A DNA stretch of 64,000 nucleotides from Pseudomonas sp. S30 (lineage in GTDB: Bacteria > Pseudomonadota > Gammaproteobacteria > Pseudomonadales > Pseudomonadaceae). Below are positions 26,906 through 35,423 of this stretch, one piece after another. Under the pieces are notes generated by a model that searched no databases, was not told where the DNA came from, and saw only the letters and a program-made list of their open reading frames with translations. The DNA is taken from assembly GCF_016518545.1 (NCBI RefSeq), contig NZ_JACVTO010000015.1, forward strand, positions 62,001-126,000, written 5' to 3'. Position 1 is the stretch's first letter, and every line of letters begins with the position of its first letter. The translations under genes were made by a program, and so were the position numbers.

Positions 26906-27427
26906 TTAGCGCCAGCTTTCCTTCACCGCACTGCGACGCCCGCCCAGTGCCAGCCAACCGAGGCCGAGCAGCAGGCTCTCGACCAGCAGGGCCAGCAGGA
27001 ATCCACAGCCCAGGCCCCAGCCGATCGCCTCGGGCACCAGCAGGATCTGGTAGCTGTAGCCGTTGAGCGTTTCCTGGCGCAGCGCCGGATCGGCCTGGAC
27101 CAGTACATGCCAGGTGCGCGCCGCCCAACTGCCCTGAAGGGACTGCCACTCGTTTTCCAGCAATTGATTGCGCACCATCAGGCTTTCGATGCTGTTAGCG
27201 TCGCTGACGAACACCGGATCGTCACTGCCGCGGTAATGACGCAGCAGGGCCTGGAGATCGCCGTTGAAAAAGCGCTCGGCGGTTTCCTGGAAGCCCGACA
27301 ACGCCTCGCGCGATTCGAGCAGGTGCGCCTCGACTCGCTGGCCGTAATCCTTGACCAACCCTGGCACCTGGACCCCCACCAGCAGGCCGACGGTGAACAG
27401 CAGCAACCGCAGGTAACCTCTGAACAT
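26906..27427 (-). CDS. DUF2937-family membrane protein
   Basis: A 173-residue protein. It has an N-terminal membrane helix (LRLLLFTVGLLVGVQVPGLV), a charged central region with likely coiled-coil character (YGQRVEAHLLESREALSGFQETAERFF), and a second membrane span near the C-terminus (IGWGLGCGFLLALLVESLLLGLGWLAL). This matches DUF2937, of unknown function. GAGGAG precedes the ATG. It is nine bases downstream of the amidotransferase gene and 45 bases upstream of pxpA. Confidence 0.75.
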   Translation of the reverse strand: MFRGYLRLLLFTVGLLVGVQVPGLVKDYGQRVEAHLLESREALSGFQETAERFFNGDLQALLRHYRGSDDPVFVSDANSIESLMVRNQLLENEWQSLQGSWAARTWHVLVQADPALRQETLNGYSYQILLVPEAIGWGLGCGFLLALLVESLLLGLGWLALGGRRSAVKESWR

Positions 27428-27436
27428 GCTCGCTCC

Positions 27437-28204
27437 TCAGCCGCTGGCGACGCACTCGCCATGGCGCCACAGGGCCCACTGGCCGGGCGCATAACGCAGC
27501 CAGGTCTCGTTTTCGGTCAAGGCCTCGGTGGCGATCACCGTGACCACGTCATTGGGGGTGGTTTGCGACTGGAAGTCGACGATCAGGTCGACGTCCTTCA
27601 GACGCGCCGCCCCGAAGGGCGCACGCCGGGTAATGTGCACCAGCTTGGTGGAGCAGAAGCAGAACAGCCAGTCGCCGTCGCTGAGCAGGCAGTTGAACAC
27701 GCCTTTCTCGCGATAGTCGGCGCAGGCCTGCACCAGCACCGGCAGTAGCGTCTCGGCCTCGACCGGCTCGGGAAAGGCTTCACGCACGCGGTTGAGCAAA
27801 TCGCAGAAGGCCGCCTCGCTGTCGGTATCGCCCACTGGCCGGTAGAAGGTCTTCTCGCCGACCAGCCCTGCCAGTTGCCCGTTGTGCGCGAAGCACCAGT
27901 TGCGCCCCCACAGCTCGCGGACGAACGGGTGGGTGTTGGACAGGCAGACCTTGCCGACGTTGGCCTGGCGGATGTGACCGATGACCACTTCGCTCTTGAT
28001 CGGGTAGCGCTGCACCAGGCTGGCCACCTCCGATTCGCTGCTCGCGGTCGGGTCCTGGAACAGTCGCAAGCCGCGCCCTTCGTAGAAGGCGATGCCCCAG
28101 CCATCGCGGTGCGGGCCGGTGCGTCCGCCGCGCTGCATCAGTCCGGTGAAACTGAAGACGATATCGGTGGGGACGTTGGCGCTCATGCCCAGCAGTTCGC
28201 ACAT
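27437..28204 (-). CDS. class II glutamine amidotransferase (YafJ-like)
   Basis: A 255-residue protein of the Ntn glutaminase fold. Cys2 (MCELLGMSANVP) is the N-terminal nucleophile after Met removal. RGGRTGPHRDGWGIAFYEG, HIRQANVG and NTHPFVRELWGRNWCFAHNGQL are the family glutamine-binding segments. Proteins of this type hydrolyse glutamine; the acceptor domain is absent, so the physiological reaction is unknown. AGGAG lies upstream of the ATG. It sits in the run that ends in 5-oxoprolinase genes, which also concern glutamine and glutamate. Confidence 0.85.
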   Translation of the reverse strand: MCELLGMSANVPTDIVFSFTGLMQRGGRTGPHRDGWGIAFYEGRGLRLFQDPTASSESEVASLVQRYPIKSEVVIGHIRQANVGKVCLSNTHPFVRELWGRNWCFAHNGQLAGLVGEKTFYRPVGDTDSEAAFCDLLNRVREAFPEPVEAETLLPVLVQACADYREKGVFNCLLSDGDWLFCFCSTKLVHITRRAPFGAARLKDVDLIVDFQSQTTPNDVVTVIATEALTENETWLRYAPGQWALWRHGECVASG

Positions 28205-28220
28205 CGACCAGCGCTCCTGG

Positions 28221-28730
28221 CTAGAGCCGTGGTTCGACGCGGCCGGCGCCAGGGCCGGGGCGACGCGCCGTGGCGGCTAACGGCGGGACGTCGCGGTAGC
28301 GGTCGCGAGGGTCCGCCTGCGGCGCTTCGGTCACCAGCGCCTGGTCTTCGGCGGCGCTGCGGGCAGCGGCCGCATCGCGGCGCGCCCGGCGCTCGCGCGC
28401 GCGCCGCTCCAGCGGCCAGCGCACCAGGACGAACACGGCGTACAGCACGAAGGCGATGAGCGCGTACATGGCCAGGTCCGATGCCGCGCGCCAGGCGTTG
28501 TTGCCCACCTTGAAGGCCAGGTCCAGGGCCGTGATGGCGATGGCCGGGGCGAAGCTGTCCTTGACCGGATCGACGATGGTGGGGCTGAACAGCAGCACGG
28601 CGACGATCACCCGCAACGGCTCGCGCAGCCAGCGCCACATCCAACCGGTGAGCTTGAAGGCCACCAGCAGGCAGCCCACTGCGGCAACCGCATAGAGGCC
28701 CCAGGCCAGTGTGTAGTCTTGTTCGATCAT
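28221..28730 (-). CDS. conserved membrane protein, unknown function
   Basis: A 169-residue protein with three to four hydrophobic segments (LAWGLYAVAAVGCLLVAFKL, LRVIVAVLLFSPTIV, LAMYALIAFVLYAVFVLV) and a long C-terminal cytoplasmic tail. The tail is dominated by Arg and Ala (ERRARERRARRDAAAARSAAED) and proline. It is the first gene of the six-gene minus-strand run and divergent from the oligopeptidase gene. I do not recognise a named family. Confidence 0.7.
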   Translation of the reverse strand: MIEQDYTLAWGLYAVAAVGCLLVAFKLTGWMWRWLREPLRVIVAVLLFSPTIVDPVKDSFAPAIAITALDLAFKVGNNAWRAASDLAMYALIAFVLYAVFVLVRWPLERRARERRARRDAAAARSAAEDQALVTEAPQADPRDRYRDVPPLAATARRPGPGAGRVEPRL

Positions 28731-28813
28731 GGTGTCCGTGCAAGGCAGGCGAAGAGATGCCTATGATAAACACTTTTAGGGGCGCAGGCGCCCTTTCCAT
28801 CTCGGGAAACCAC

Positions 28814-30859
28814 ATGCATACCGGACTCACGCCCCCCATCGCCCGCCAAGCCCCAGGCGAGGATCCCTACGCCTGGCTGCAGGAACGCGGCAGCCCTGAA
28901 GTGCTGGCCTACCTGGAGCAGGAAAACGCCTACCAGCAAGCGTGCCTGGCCCATCAGGCGCCGCTGCGCGAACAATTGTTCGAGCAGATCAAGGGCCGCA
29001 TCCTGGAAACCGACCTGTCGCTGCCGTCGCCCTGGGGCCCGTATCTTTACTATACGCGCACGACTGCCGGCGACGAGTATCCGCGCCACTACCGCTGCCA
29101 GCGCCCCGCCGATGACAGCCTCACGGTCGACGAGCAGACCGAGCGACTGCTGCTGGACCCCAACGCCCTGGCCGAAGGCGGCTTCCTCTCCCTCGGTGCG
29201 TTCAACGTCAGCCCCGACCACCAGCGCCTGGCCTACAGCCTCGACACCTCGGGCGATGAAATCTACACCCTGTACGTCAAGGAACTGGACACCGGCGACA
29301 TCGTCACCCTGCCCTTCGACGGCTGCGACGGCAGCCTGACCTGGGCCAACGACAGCCGTACGCTGTTCTTCGCCGAACTGGACGACACCCACCGGCCCTG
29401 GCGCCTGCGTCGCCTTACCCTGGGCGAGCGCGACGCCGTGCAGGTCTTCGAGGAGCCGGACGGACGCTTCTTCCTGCACTGCTACCGCAGCAGTTCCGAA
29501 CGCCAGCTGGTGCTGCTGCTCAACAGCAAGACCACCAGCGAGGCCTGGGTGCTCGACGCGAACACGCCGCAGGAACACTTCACCTGCCTGGCGCCACGTG
29601 TCGAGGGCCACGAATACTTCCCCGACCACGGCCAGTTGGACGGCCAGTGGCGCTGGTTCATCCGCAGCAATCAGGACGGCATCAACTTCGCCCTGTATCA
29701 GGCCCCCACCGAACAGGTGCCCCAGCGTCAGCAGTGGCAGGTACTGGTGGCGCACCGCGATGAAGTCATGCTCGAAGGCTTGAGTCTGAATGCCTCGGCG
29801 CTGTCGCTGAGCCTGCGCGAAGGTGGCCTGCCGATCATCGAAGTGCGGCCCCACGGCCTGCCGGCCTACCGCGTCGAGCTACCCGACGCCGCCTACAGCC
29901 TGTACGTCCAGGACAGCCTGGAGTTCGCCAGCCCCTGTATTCGCCTGCGCTACGAAGCCCTCAACCGTCCGGCCCAGGTACGCCAGCTGAGCCTGGCCGA
30001 CGGCACGCAGCAGGTGCTCAAGCAGACGCCCGTGCTGGGCCGCTTCGACCCCGACGACTACGTCAGCCAACGCCTCTGGGCCACCGCCGGTGACGGCACC
30101 CAGGTGCCCATCAGCCTGGTGCGTCGGCGCCAGGACCTCGACCGCTGCGTGCCCCTGTATCTCTACGGCTACGGCGCCTACGGCGAGAGCCTGGATCCCT
30201 GGTTCTCCCACGCACGCCTGAGCCTGCTCGAACACGGCGTGGCCTTCGCCATCGCCCACGTGCGCGGGGGCGGCGAGCTGGGCGAAGCCTGGTACCGTGC
30301 CGGCAAGCAGGCCCACAAGCAGAACAGCTTCGATGACTTCATCGCCTGCGCCGAGCACCTGATCGCCCAGGGTGTGACCCGCACCGAGCAGTTGGCCATT
30401 AGCGGCGGCAGTGCCGGTGGGCTGCTGATCGGCGCGGTGCTCAACCAGCGTCCGGACCTGATGCGCTGCGCCATCGCCGAAGTGCCCTTCGTCGATGTGC
30501 TCAACACCATGCTCGACCCGGAACTGCCGCTCACTGTTACCGAGTACGACGAGTGGGGCAATCCCGAAGACCCGCAGGTGCATGCGCGGATCAAGGCCTA
30601 CGCGCCCTACGAGAACGTCAAGGCGCAGGACTACCCGGCCCTGCTGGTGGTGGCTGGCTACAACGACAGCCGAGTGCAGTACTGGGAGGCGGCGAAGTGG
30701 GTGGCGCGCCTGCGCACGCTCAAGACCGACACCCGTCGGCTGCTGCTCAAGACTGAAATGGGCGCCGGCCACGGCGGCATGAGCGGGCGTTATCAAGGGT
30801 TGCGCGATGTCGCCCTGGAATATGCCTTCGTGCTCGAAGAACTGGGCGTGCAGCCCTAG
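28814..30859 (+). CDS. ptrB: oligopeptidase B (protease II)
   Basis: A 681-residue cytosolic serine peptidase of the S9A family that cuts short peptides after Lys or Arg. An N-terminal beta-propeller precedes the alpha/beta-hydrolase domain. The nucleophile is Ser533 in SGGSAGG, the acid is the Asp of AGYNDSRVQY, and the base is the His of GAGHGGMSGR. The length fits the family. The start MHTGLTPPIARQAPGED matches family N-termini, but its Shine-Dalgarno is weak. A TATGAT -10-like hexamer occurs about 50 bases upstream. Confidence 0.9.
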   Translation: MHTGLTPPIARQAPGEDPYAWLQERGSPEVLAYLEQENAYQQACLAHQAPLREQLFEQIKGRILETDLSLPSPWGPYLYYTRTTAGDEYPRHYRCQRPADDSLTVDEQTERLLLDPNALAEGGFLSLGAFNVSPDHQRLAYSLDTSGDEIYTLYVKELDTGDIVTLPFDGCDGSLTWANDSRTLFFAELDDTHRPWRLRRLTLGERDAVQVFEEPDGRFFLHCYRSSSERQLVLLLNSKTTSEAWVLDANTPQEHFTCLAPRVEGHEYFPDHGQLDGQWRWFIRSNQDGINFALYQAPTEQVPQRQQWQVLVAHRDEVMLEGLSLNASALSLSLREGGLPIIEVRPHGLPAYRVELPDAAYSLYVQDSLEFASPCIRLRYEALNRPAQVRQLSLADGTQQVLKQTPVLGRFDPDDYVSQRLWATAGDGTQVPISLVRRRQDLDRCVPLYLYGYGAYGESLDPWFSHARLSLLEHGVAFAIAHVRGGGELGEAWYRAGKQAHKQNSFDDFIACAEHLIAQGVTRTEQLAISGGSAGGLLIGAVLNQRPDLMRCAIAEVPFVDVLNTMLDPELPLTVTEYDEWGNPEDPQVHARIKAYAPYENVKAQDYPALLVVAGYNDSRVQYWEAAKWVARLRTLKTDTRRLLLKTEMGAGHGGMSGRYQGLRDVALEYAFVLEELGVQP

Positions 30860-30861
30860 TC

Positions 30862-31134
30862 TCAGCCGTCCTTGCCGGGTGGCGCCGGCGACAATCCCGG
30901 CAGGGGTTGATCCTTCGGCGGTCCGGGCCTGGGCATCGGCGGCAGCAGCGGGCCACCGGCCTCGCTGCCGCCGGCCTTGGGCGGTGCCGCGGGGGTGATC
31001 TGCGGATAGGGCGTGGGCGTTGGCGTGCCGGGCGCGCCAGGCGCCGGGGCCAGGCCGCTCGACGGCTGCGCGGCGAGCGCGACCGGTGCGCTGGCGAGCA
31101 GCACCAGCGTAGCAAGGAGCATGGGCAACATCAT
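30862..31134 (-). CDS. small secreted proline-rich protein
   Basis: A 90-residue protein with a signal peptide (MMLPMLLATLVLLASAPVALAA) followed by a low-complexity mature region of Pro, Gly and Ala (PGAPGTPTPTPYPQITPAAPPK, LLPPMPRPGPP). AGGAG stands about five bases before the first of two adjacent ATG codons. It is convergent with ptrB, with two bases between the stops. It is a probable periplasmic or envelope protein; no family recognised. Confidence 0.65.
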   Translation of the reverse strand: MMLPMLLATLVLLASAPVALAAQPSSGLAPAPGAPGTPTPTPYPQITPAAPPKAGGSEAGGPLLPPMPRPGPPKDQPLPGLSPAPPGKDG

Positions 31135-31262
31135 CGATCTCCTGTCGGGAAACTGCCTACAGACTACGCGCAATCTCGCCCGTTCGCCTGTGCGCAGAGT
31201 GCCCGGCGCGCTAGACTCGACCGCAGAACCGTCACAGCCCTGATAACGACAAAGGTAACACC

Positions 31263-31634
31263 ATGAGTTCGGCCACCCCCTCCGCCGCCACCGCCCGCCT
31301 CGACCGCATCCTCGCCGACGCCAAGCGCGACAAGGAAATGGGCTATCGCGACAAGGCGCTGAAGATGTACCCGCATGTGTGCGGCCGTTGCGCCCGCGAG
31401 TTCTCCGGCAAGCGTCTGTCGGAACTCACCGTGCACCATCGCGACCACAACCACGACAACAACCCCCAGGACGGCTCGAACTGGGAGCTGCTGTGCCTGT
31501 ACTGCCACGACAACGAACACTCGCGCTATACCGACCAGCAGTATTTCGGCGAAGGATCGCTGAGCACGCCCAAGGCCAACGTCGCCACGCACAACCCCTT
31601 CGCCGGGCTGGCCGCGCTCATGAAGAAGGACTGA
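31263..31634 (+). CDS. YajD-like HNH nuclease-family protein
   Basis: A 123-residue protein with a zinc-binding HNH fold: CGRCAREF near residues 40-47, ELTVHHRDHNHDNNPQDGSNW (the HH and N catalytic area), and LLCLYCHDNEHSRY. It is close to the YajD family of small HNH proteins, whose cellular role is unknown. AAAGG lies seven bases before the ATG. It is a single gene followed by the methyltransferase gene, which has its own promoter. Confidence 0.85.
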   Translation: MSSATPSAATARLDRILADAKRDKEMGYRDKALKMYPHVCGRCAREFSGKRLSELTVHHRDHNHDNNPQDGSNWELLCLYCHDNEHSRYTDQQYFGEGSLSTPKANVATHNPFAGLAALMKKD

Positions 31635-31669
31635 GCGTCGAATCCTGCCCCGTCCGGTCGGCGAGCCCG

Positions 31670-31675
31670 TATAAT
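31670..31675 (+). promoter_or_regulatory. consensus -10 hexamer ahead of the methyltransferase gene
   Basis: A perfect TATAAT 30 bases before the GTG start, followed by GCGC and seven T. No matching -35 is visible, so strength is uncertain. Confidence 0.4.
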
Positions 31676-31704
31676 CGCGCTTTTTTTGCGAAGGGCTCCG
31701 CCTC

Positions 31705-32175
31705 GTGGCGAACAAACGGTACAGCTGCATCGGCCTGTTCAACCCCAAATCGCCGGAAAACGTCGGCTCGGTGATGCGCGCCGCCGGGTGCTACGGCGTG
31801 AACTCGGTGTTCTACACCGGTAAACGCTACGAGCGCGCCCGTGACTTCGTCACCGACACCAAGCGCGTGCACTACGACATTCCGCTGATCGGTATCGACG
31901 ACCTGCAACGCATCATCCCGCTGGGTTGCACCCCGGTGGCGGTGGAACTGGTCGAGGGCGCCAGACCGCTACCGGAATACACCCACCCTGACCGCGCCCT
32001 CTACATCTTCGGTCCTGAGGACGGCACCCTCGACGACAGCGTGCGCGCCTGGTGCGAGGAGACCATCTACATTCCCACCCAGGGCTGCATGAACCTGGCG
32101 GCGACGGTCAACGTGGTGCTCTATGACCGCCTGGCCAAGGGCTTGAACACCCGCTCGGGACCGAAATTCAAGTAG
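31705..32175 (+). CDS. TrmH/SpoU-family RNA methyltransferase
   Basis: A 156-residue SPOUT-class protein. The three SPOUT motifs are visible: NPKSPENVGSVMRAAGCYGV near the N-terminus, LYIFGPEDGTLDDS in the middle, and IPTQGCMNLAATVNVVLYDRL at the end, forming the knotted SAM site. Short SpoU proteins of this kind modify tRNA ribose or base positions; TrmL is the best known but the exact target is uncertain. GTG is the start codon, consistent with homologues beginning MANKRYSCIGLF. Confidence 0.85.
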   Translation: MANKRYSCIGLFNPKSPENVGSVMRAAGCYGVNSVFYTGKRYERARDFVTDTKRVHYDIPLIGIDDLQRIIPLGCTPVAVELVEGARPLPEYTHPDRALYIFGPEDGTLDDSVRAWCEETIYIPTQGCMNLAATVNVVLYDRLAKGLNTRSGPKFK

Positions 32176-32662
32176 CCTGTGCCGCTGGGACGCACTCCGG
32201 GCGCAAGCGACTACAGAGCCGGTTGCTCGAGGGCAAGCCCGCTTCTCTGGGACTGACGCACGATGCTGTCAGAACAGCATCCTGTCGCTCACATCATGAA
32301 GCCTTGATCCTGAAGGTCTCGGCTCCGGGTGTCGATCCTCGGCCGTGGCGGACTTGAGGCGCCAAACAGACCCCGTGTCCATGTACCACCAGACAGCGTG
32401 GTCATATCCCCCTTGCCGAGGCATTTGATGGTCGTCAGGCCCGCGTATTTCACGCGACGGGCGCGGCGCGTCACGCAGGCTACCTGTGTGGACCCAAGAC
32501 CAAATCCGCTGGCAGGTCGGCCTCAGCCAAGGGCCTCACGATCACACCACGCGTGGGGGTCCGAGCAAGGCAACCCGGAGTTCCGACGGGCCTCGACGCA
32601 TCGTATACACAAAGAATACAATCGCCGCGCGCGTTTTCCCTCTTACTCCGCGAGGCGTCCCG
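32176..32662. other. 487-base region upstream of the GlxA-type regulator
   Basis: No gene is convincing. A half REP-like stretch (GGGCAAGCCCGCTTCT, 32231-32246) is followed by a perfect hairpin (32262-32281). Near the right end, GTATACACAAAGAATAC (32603-32619) holds GTAT/ATAC half-sites, and TACAAT (32617-32622) could be the -10 of the regulator gene with a weak TCGACG -35. The length suggests a regulatory region or the remains of a lost gene. Confidence 0.4.
32262..32281. repeat. perfect hairpin GATGCTGT/ACAGCATC
   Basis: GATGCTGT-CAGA-ACAGCATC, eight-base arms and a four-base loop, 87 bases after the methyltransferase stop. There is no T run, so it is either a weak terminator for the upstream gene or a protein-binding site. 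Confidence 0.5.
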
Positions 32663-33712
32663 TTGACCGCCAAGAGAACCTTCGGCCCGGCCCTGCACGG
32701 CCACAACTCTCGCTTCATCCCAGCCGACCTGGAAAGCGACGCGCCCGGCCTGCGCGTGGGATTCCTGCTGCTCGAGCATTTCTCGCTTCTGGCCTTCACT
32801 CAGGCCCTGGATGCACTGGTCACTGCCAACCTTATTCAGCCAGGCGCCTCGGCCCACATCACCTGCAGCGTGGATGGCGCTGCGCTGTCCAGTGACCTGG
32901 ATATCCAAATCGGCCCGGCCATGACCCTGGAAGACTGCGTCACCCAGCCGCTGGATCTGTTCGTGGTATGTGGCGGGTTGCGCACGGTGCTGAGCCTGCC
33001 CGAGCGGGCGTACGCCAGCCTGCAAACCCTCGCCCAGCGCGGTGTGGCCCTGGCCGGGCTGTGGAATGGCGCCTGGTTTCTCGGCCGCGCGGGGCTGCTG
33101 GACGGCTACCGCTGCGCCGTACATCCCGAGCACCGCGCGGCCGTTGCCGAAATCGCCCGGCATGGTCAGGTGAGCAGCGAGGCCTACTGCGTCGATCGCG
33201 ACAGGCTCAGCGCGGCCAGCCCGGGTGGCGCCCTGAGCATGATGCTGGAGTGGATCGGCCATCGTCGCGGCCCCGCCCTGGCCGAAGGCATCACCGCGAT
33301 CCTGGCCTTCGAGTCGTCGCGCTACCGGCGTACCACGCCGGCGGCGCAGGCCAACATCAGCGAACCGCTGCGCGAGGCGATCACGCTGATGAGCGCCAAC
33401 CTCGAGGAACCCTTGAGCCAGGATCAGCTGGCCGCCTACGTCGGCCGCTCCAAGCGCCAGATCGGCAGACTGTTCCAGCGCCAGCTCGGCACGACCCCAG
33501 TGCGCTACTACCTGGAGTTGCGCATCACCGAGAGTCGTCGCCTGCTACAGCACTCGGACCTGCCGATCATGGAGGTGGCAGTGGCCTGCGGCTTCGTCTC
33601 TGCCAGCCATTTCAGCAAATGCTACCGCTCATTCTACGGCTACGGGCCGTCGCAGGAAAAACGCCTGGGCTGCGTGAAAGGCGCTCGGCGCGAGTCGGGC
33701 GCCCCCCATTGA
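32663..33712 (+). CDS. GlxA-family AraC-type transcriptional regulator
   Basis: About 349 residues. An N-terminal DJ-1/PfpI-like (GATase1) sensor domain covers about residues 25-205 (VGFLLLEHFSLLAFTQALDAL, GLWNGAWFLGRAGLLDGYR). The usual nucleophile cysteine of that fold is not at the expected elbow. A C-terminal AraC DNA-binding domain has two helix-turn-helix units (QDQLAAYVGRSKRQIGRLFQ, VAVACGFVSASHFSKCYRSFYG). Relatives such as GbdR, CdhR and ArgR control betaine, carnitine and arginine catabolism. No ATG fits; TTG at 32663 with GCGAGG eight bases upstream is the best start. The inducer is unknown. Confidence 0.8.
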   Translation: MTAKRTFGPALHGHNSRFIPADLESDAPGLRVGFLLLEHFSLLAFTQALDALVTANLIQPGASAHITCSVDGAALSSDLDIQIGPAMTLEDCVTQPLDLFVVCGGLRTVLSLPERAYASLQTLAQRGVALAGLWNGAWFLGRAGLLDGYRCAVHPEHRAAVAEIARHGQVSSEAYCVDRDRLSAASPGGALSMMLEWIGHRRGPALAEGITAILAFESSRYRRTTPAAQANISEPLREAITLMSANLEEPLSQDQLAAYVGRSKRQIGRLFQRQLGTTPVRYYLELRITESRRLLQHSDLPIMEVAVACGFVSASHFSKCYRSFYGYGPSQEKRLGCVKGARRESGAPH

Positions 33713-33809
33713 ACGACCCGCACGTTCGCCAGGCCCACTCGGCGATTGCACTGAACGTCGCCCGCCTCCCCCGGGTCAGCTGTTGAACCCATCCATCAGG
33801 AGATTCAAC

Positions 33810-34151
33810 ATGCTCGATATTCATTCAGGCACATCCCAGGACGAGCAGAACGTCACCGGCTGGGAGCGCCTAAGCTCCCTGGCAGGCGGTGCATTGATGG
33901 TCACCAAGGGCATGCGCCGGGGTGGTGTGATCGGCCTGCTGGAAGTGGCCATCGGCGGCCTGGCGCTGGCCCGGGGTGTCAAGGGTCGATGCGAGGCCAA
34001 GGCCTGGCTGCGCAAGCAGCGCGCGGATTACCGGCGCCTGAATGCCGACATCGAGCGCGGCGCCGCCGAACTCAAGGCACTCAAGGACAGCGCCGAATCA
34101 GCGACGCGCACCGTGACCGTGACGGGCAAGGATCCACTGAGCGACGTCTGA
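33810..34151 (+). CDS. DUF2892-like small membrane protein
   Basis: A 113-residue protein. The region around residues 20-60 (RLSSLAGGALMVTKGMRRGGVIGLLEVAIGGLALARGVKGRCE) has the two short hydrophobic, glycine-rich segments of the DUF2892 inner-membrane domain. A charged coiled-coil-like tail follows (RKQRADYRRLNADIERGAAELKALKDS). AGGAG precedes the ATG at 33810. Function unknown. Confidence 0.7.
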   Translation: MLDIHSGTSQDEQNVTGWERLSSLAGGALMVTKGMRRGGVIGLLEVAIGGLALARGVKGRCEAKAWLRKQRADYRRLNADIERGAAELKALKDSAESATRTVTVTGKDPLSDV

Positions 34152-34173
34152 TCTTGCAGCTGAGGCCAAGGCT

Positions 34174-35385
34174 TCAGCGCAGCAACTGGCGGGTCTGCAG
34201 CACCTCGGCCTCACGCCCCAGCACCTGCTCGCTGATGTGCACGAGGTCGTCGGTGCTAATCTTGGACAAGCGCATCAGCGCACGCGTCACGTCATCCAGC
34301 GAGCGCTGATCGTGGCTGTGCAGGCGAATCTCGCGGTCCAGCGCCTGTAGCACCAGTACACCACGGGCCACCTGCGCGGCATTCACCTGATCACCGCGCA
34401 AGGTGGTGACCTTCACGCCCTCGGATTGCAGGCGACGCTGCAACAGCTGATAGCGGTCATCACCGATGCCCCCCGCGCGACGCAGCAGCTCGCTGGCGTA
34501 GTAGTCCGTCAGGCTCTGGACCACCCACTCGCTGCGATCCCGTGACTCGAGCTGGGTGAACACACGCACCAGCTGGCGCAAGAGTGGGCTGCTACCGTCC
34601 TCGCCAATCAGCGCCCGTGAGCTGTGCAGATAGAGCGAGTTGCGCGGCGTCTGGGCACCACGCCCCAATTCGTCGCGGCTTCCCACCACCAGCAGCTTGC
34701 CAGGGGCACGCGCAAACACTGCTTGCAGTTGCGGCCAGACGAATGTCATCAATGTCAGCGTGTCCATGCGGCGCATGCCTTGCCCCAACGGGGCGGCAAT
34801 GGTCACTTGCGTATCGCCCATCTGGGCACGTCGACTGCCCAGGGTGCCAGCCAGCATCCAGCCGGTGGGCCGATCGAACAGGCGCGAGACATCATCGATA
34901 CGAAAGCGGTGCTTGCCTATACGTGGCCAGGCAGTCTCGACGCTTTTCCAGCCCTGCGGCAATTCGAACTGCAGACGCGCGACCAACTCGCTGCCGTCCT
35001 GCTGATCGAGCCGCGCCGCCGGCACCAGTCGCTCGCCGCGCAGCAGCGCCCAGTGCGCGGTGATTCGCGACTCGGGCCGGCCGCGGGCAGATTGTGTATC
35101 CAGCTGCACACGGTAGCTCAGGCTGGACTTGCCCGCTGCCGGATGCCACATCCCACGCGAGCCCTGCACTTGCCATTGGCCGTCGGCCTGGAATCCGCCA
35201 TAGAGGCCCTGGCGTCCCAGATCGAAATCCAGGGTCCGCACGGCACTGCCTTCGGCCAGGGTGATGCGCACCTCGGCCTGGCCCGAGTCGGGCAACAAAC
35301 GCACAAGGTAATCCAGATCGACCTTCTTCGCCCACGCCGGCACGGTCACCAGCAACCCCAGAAGCAGCAACCACCGGCATCGCAT
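34174..35385 (-). CDS. periplasmic protein of unknown function
   Basis: About 403 residues with a signal peptide (MRCRWLLLLGLLVTVPAWAKK). The mature protein begins with a beta-rich domain (LDYLVRLLPDSGQAEVRITLAEGS). Its later part (ESRDRSEWVVQSLTDYYASELLRRAGGIGDD) resembles the C-terminal region of M61-type peptidases. The zinc motif HExxH is not seen, so it is probably not a peptidase. I start at ATG 35385 because GAGGGG precedes it; ATG 35400 has no such site. It may be co-transcribed with the upstream YcgN-like gene (38-base gap). Confidence 0.65.
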   Translation of the reverse strand: MRCRWLLLLGLLVTVPAWAKKVDLDYLVRLLPDSGQAEVRITLAEGSAVRTLDFDLGRQGLYGGFQADGQWQVQGSRGMWHPAAGKSSLSYRVQLDTQSARGRPESRITAHWALLRGERLVPAARLDQQDGSELVARLQFELPQGWKSVETAWPRIGKHRFRIDDVSRLFDRPTGWMLAGTLGSRRAQMGDTQVTIAAPLGQGMRRMDTLTLMTFVWPQLQAVFARAPGKLLVVGSRDELGRGAQTPRNSLYLHSSRALIGEDGSSPLLRQLVRVFTQLESRDRSEWVVQSLTDYYASELLRRAGGIGDDRYQLLQRRLQSEGVKVTTLRGDQVNAAQVARGVLVLQALDREIRLHSHDQRSLDDVTRALMRLSKISTDDLVHISEQVLGREAEVLQTRQLLR

Positions 35386-35423
35386 ACACAGGCCCCTCAT
35401 TCGGCTACAGGACAGCGTCGGTA

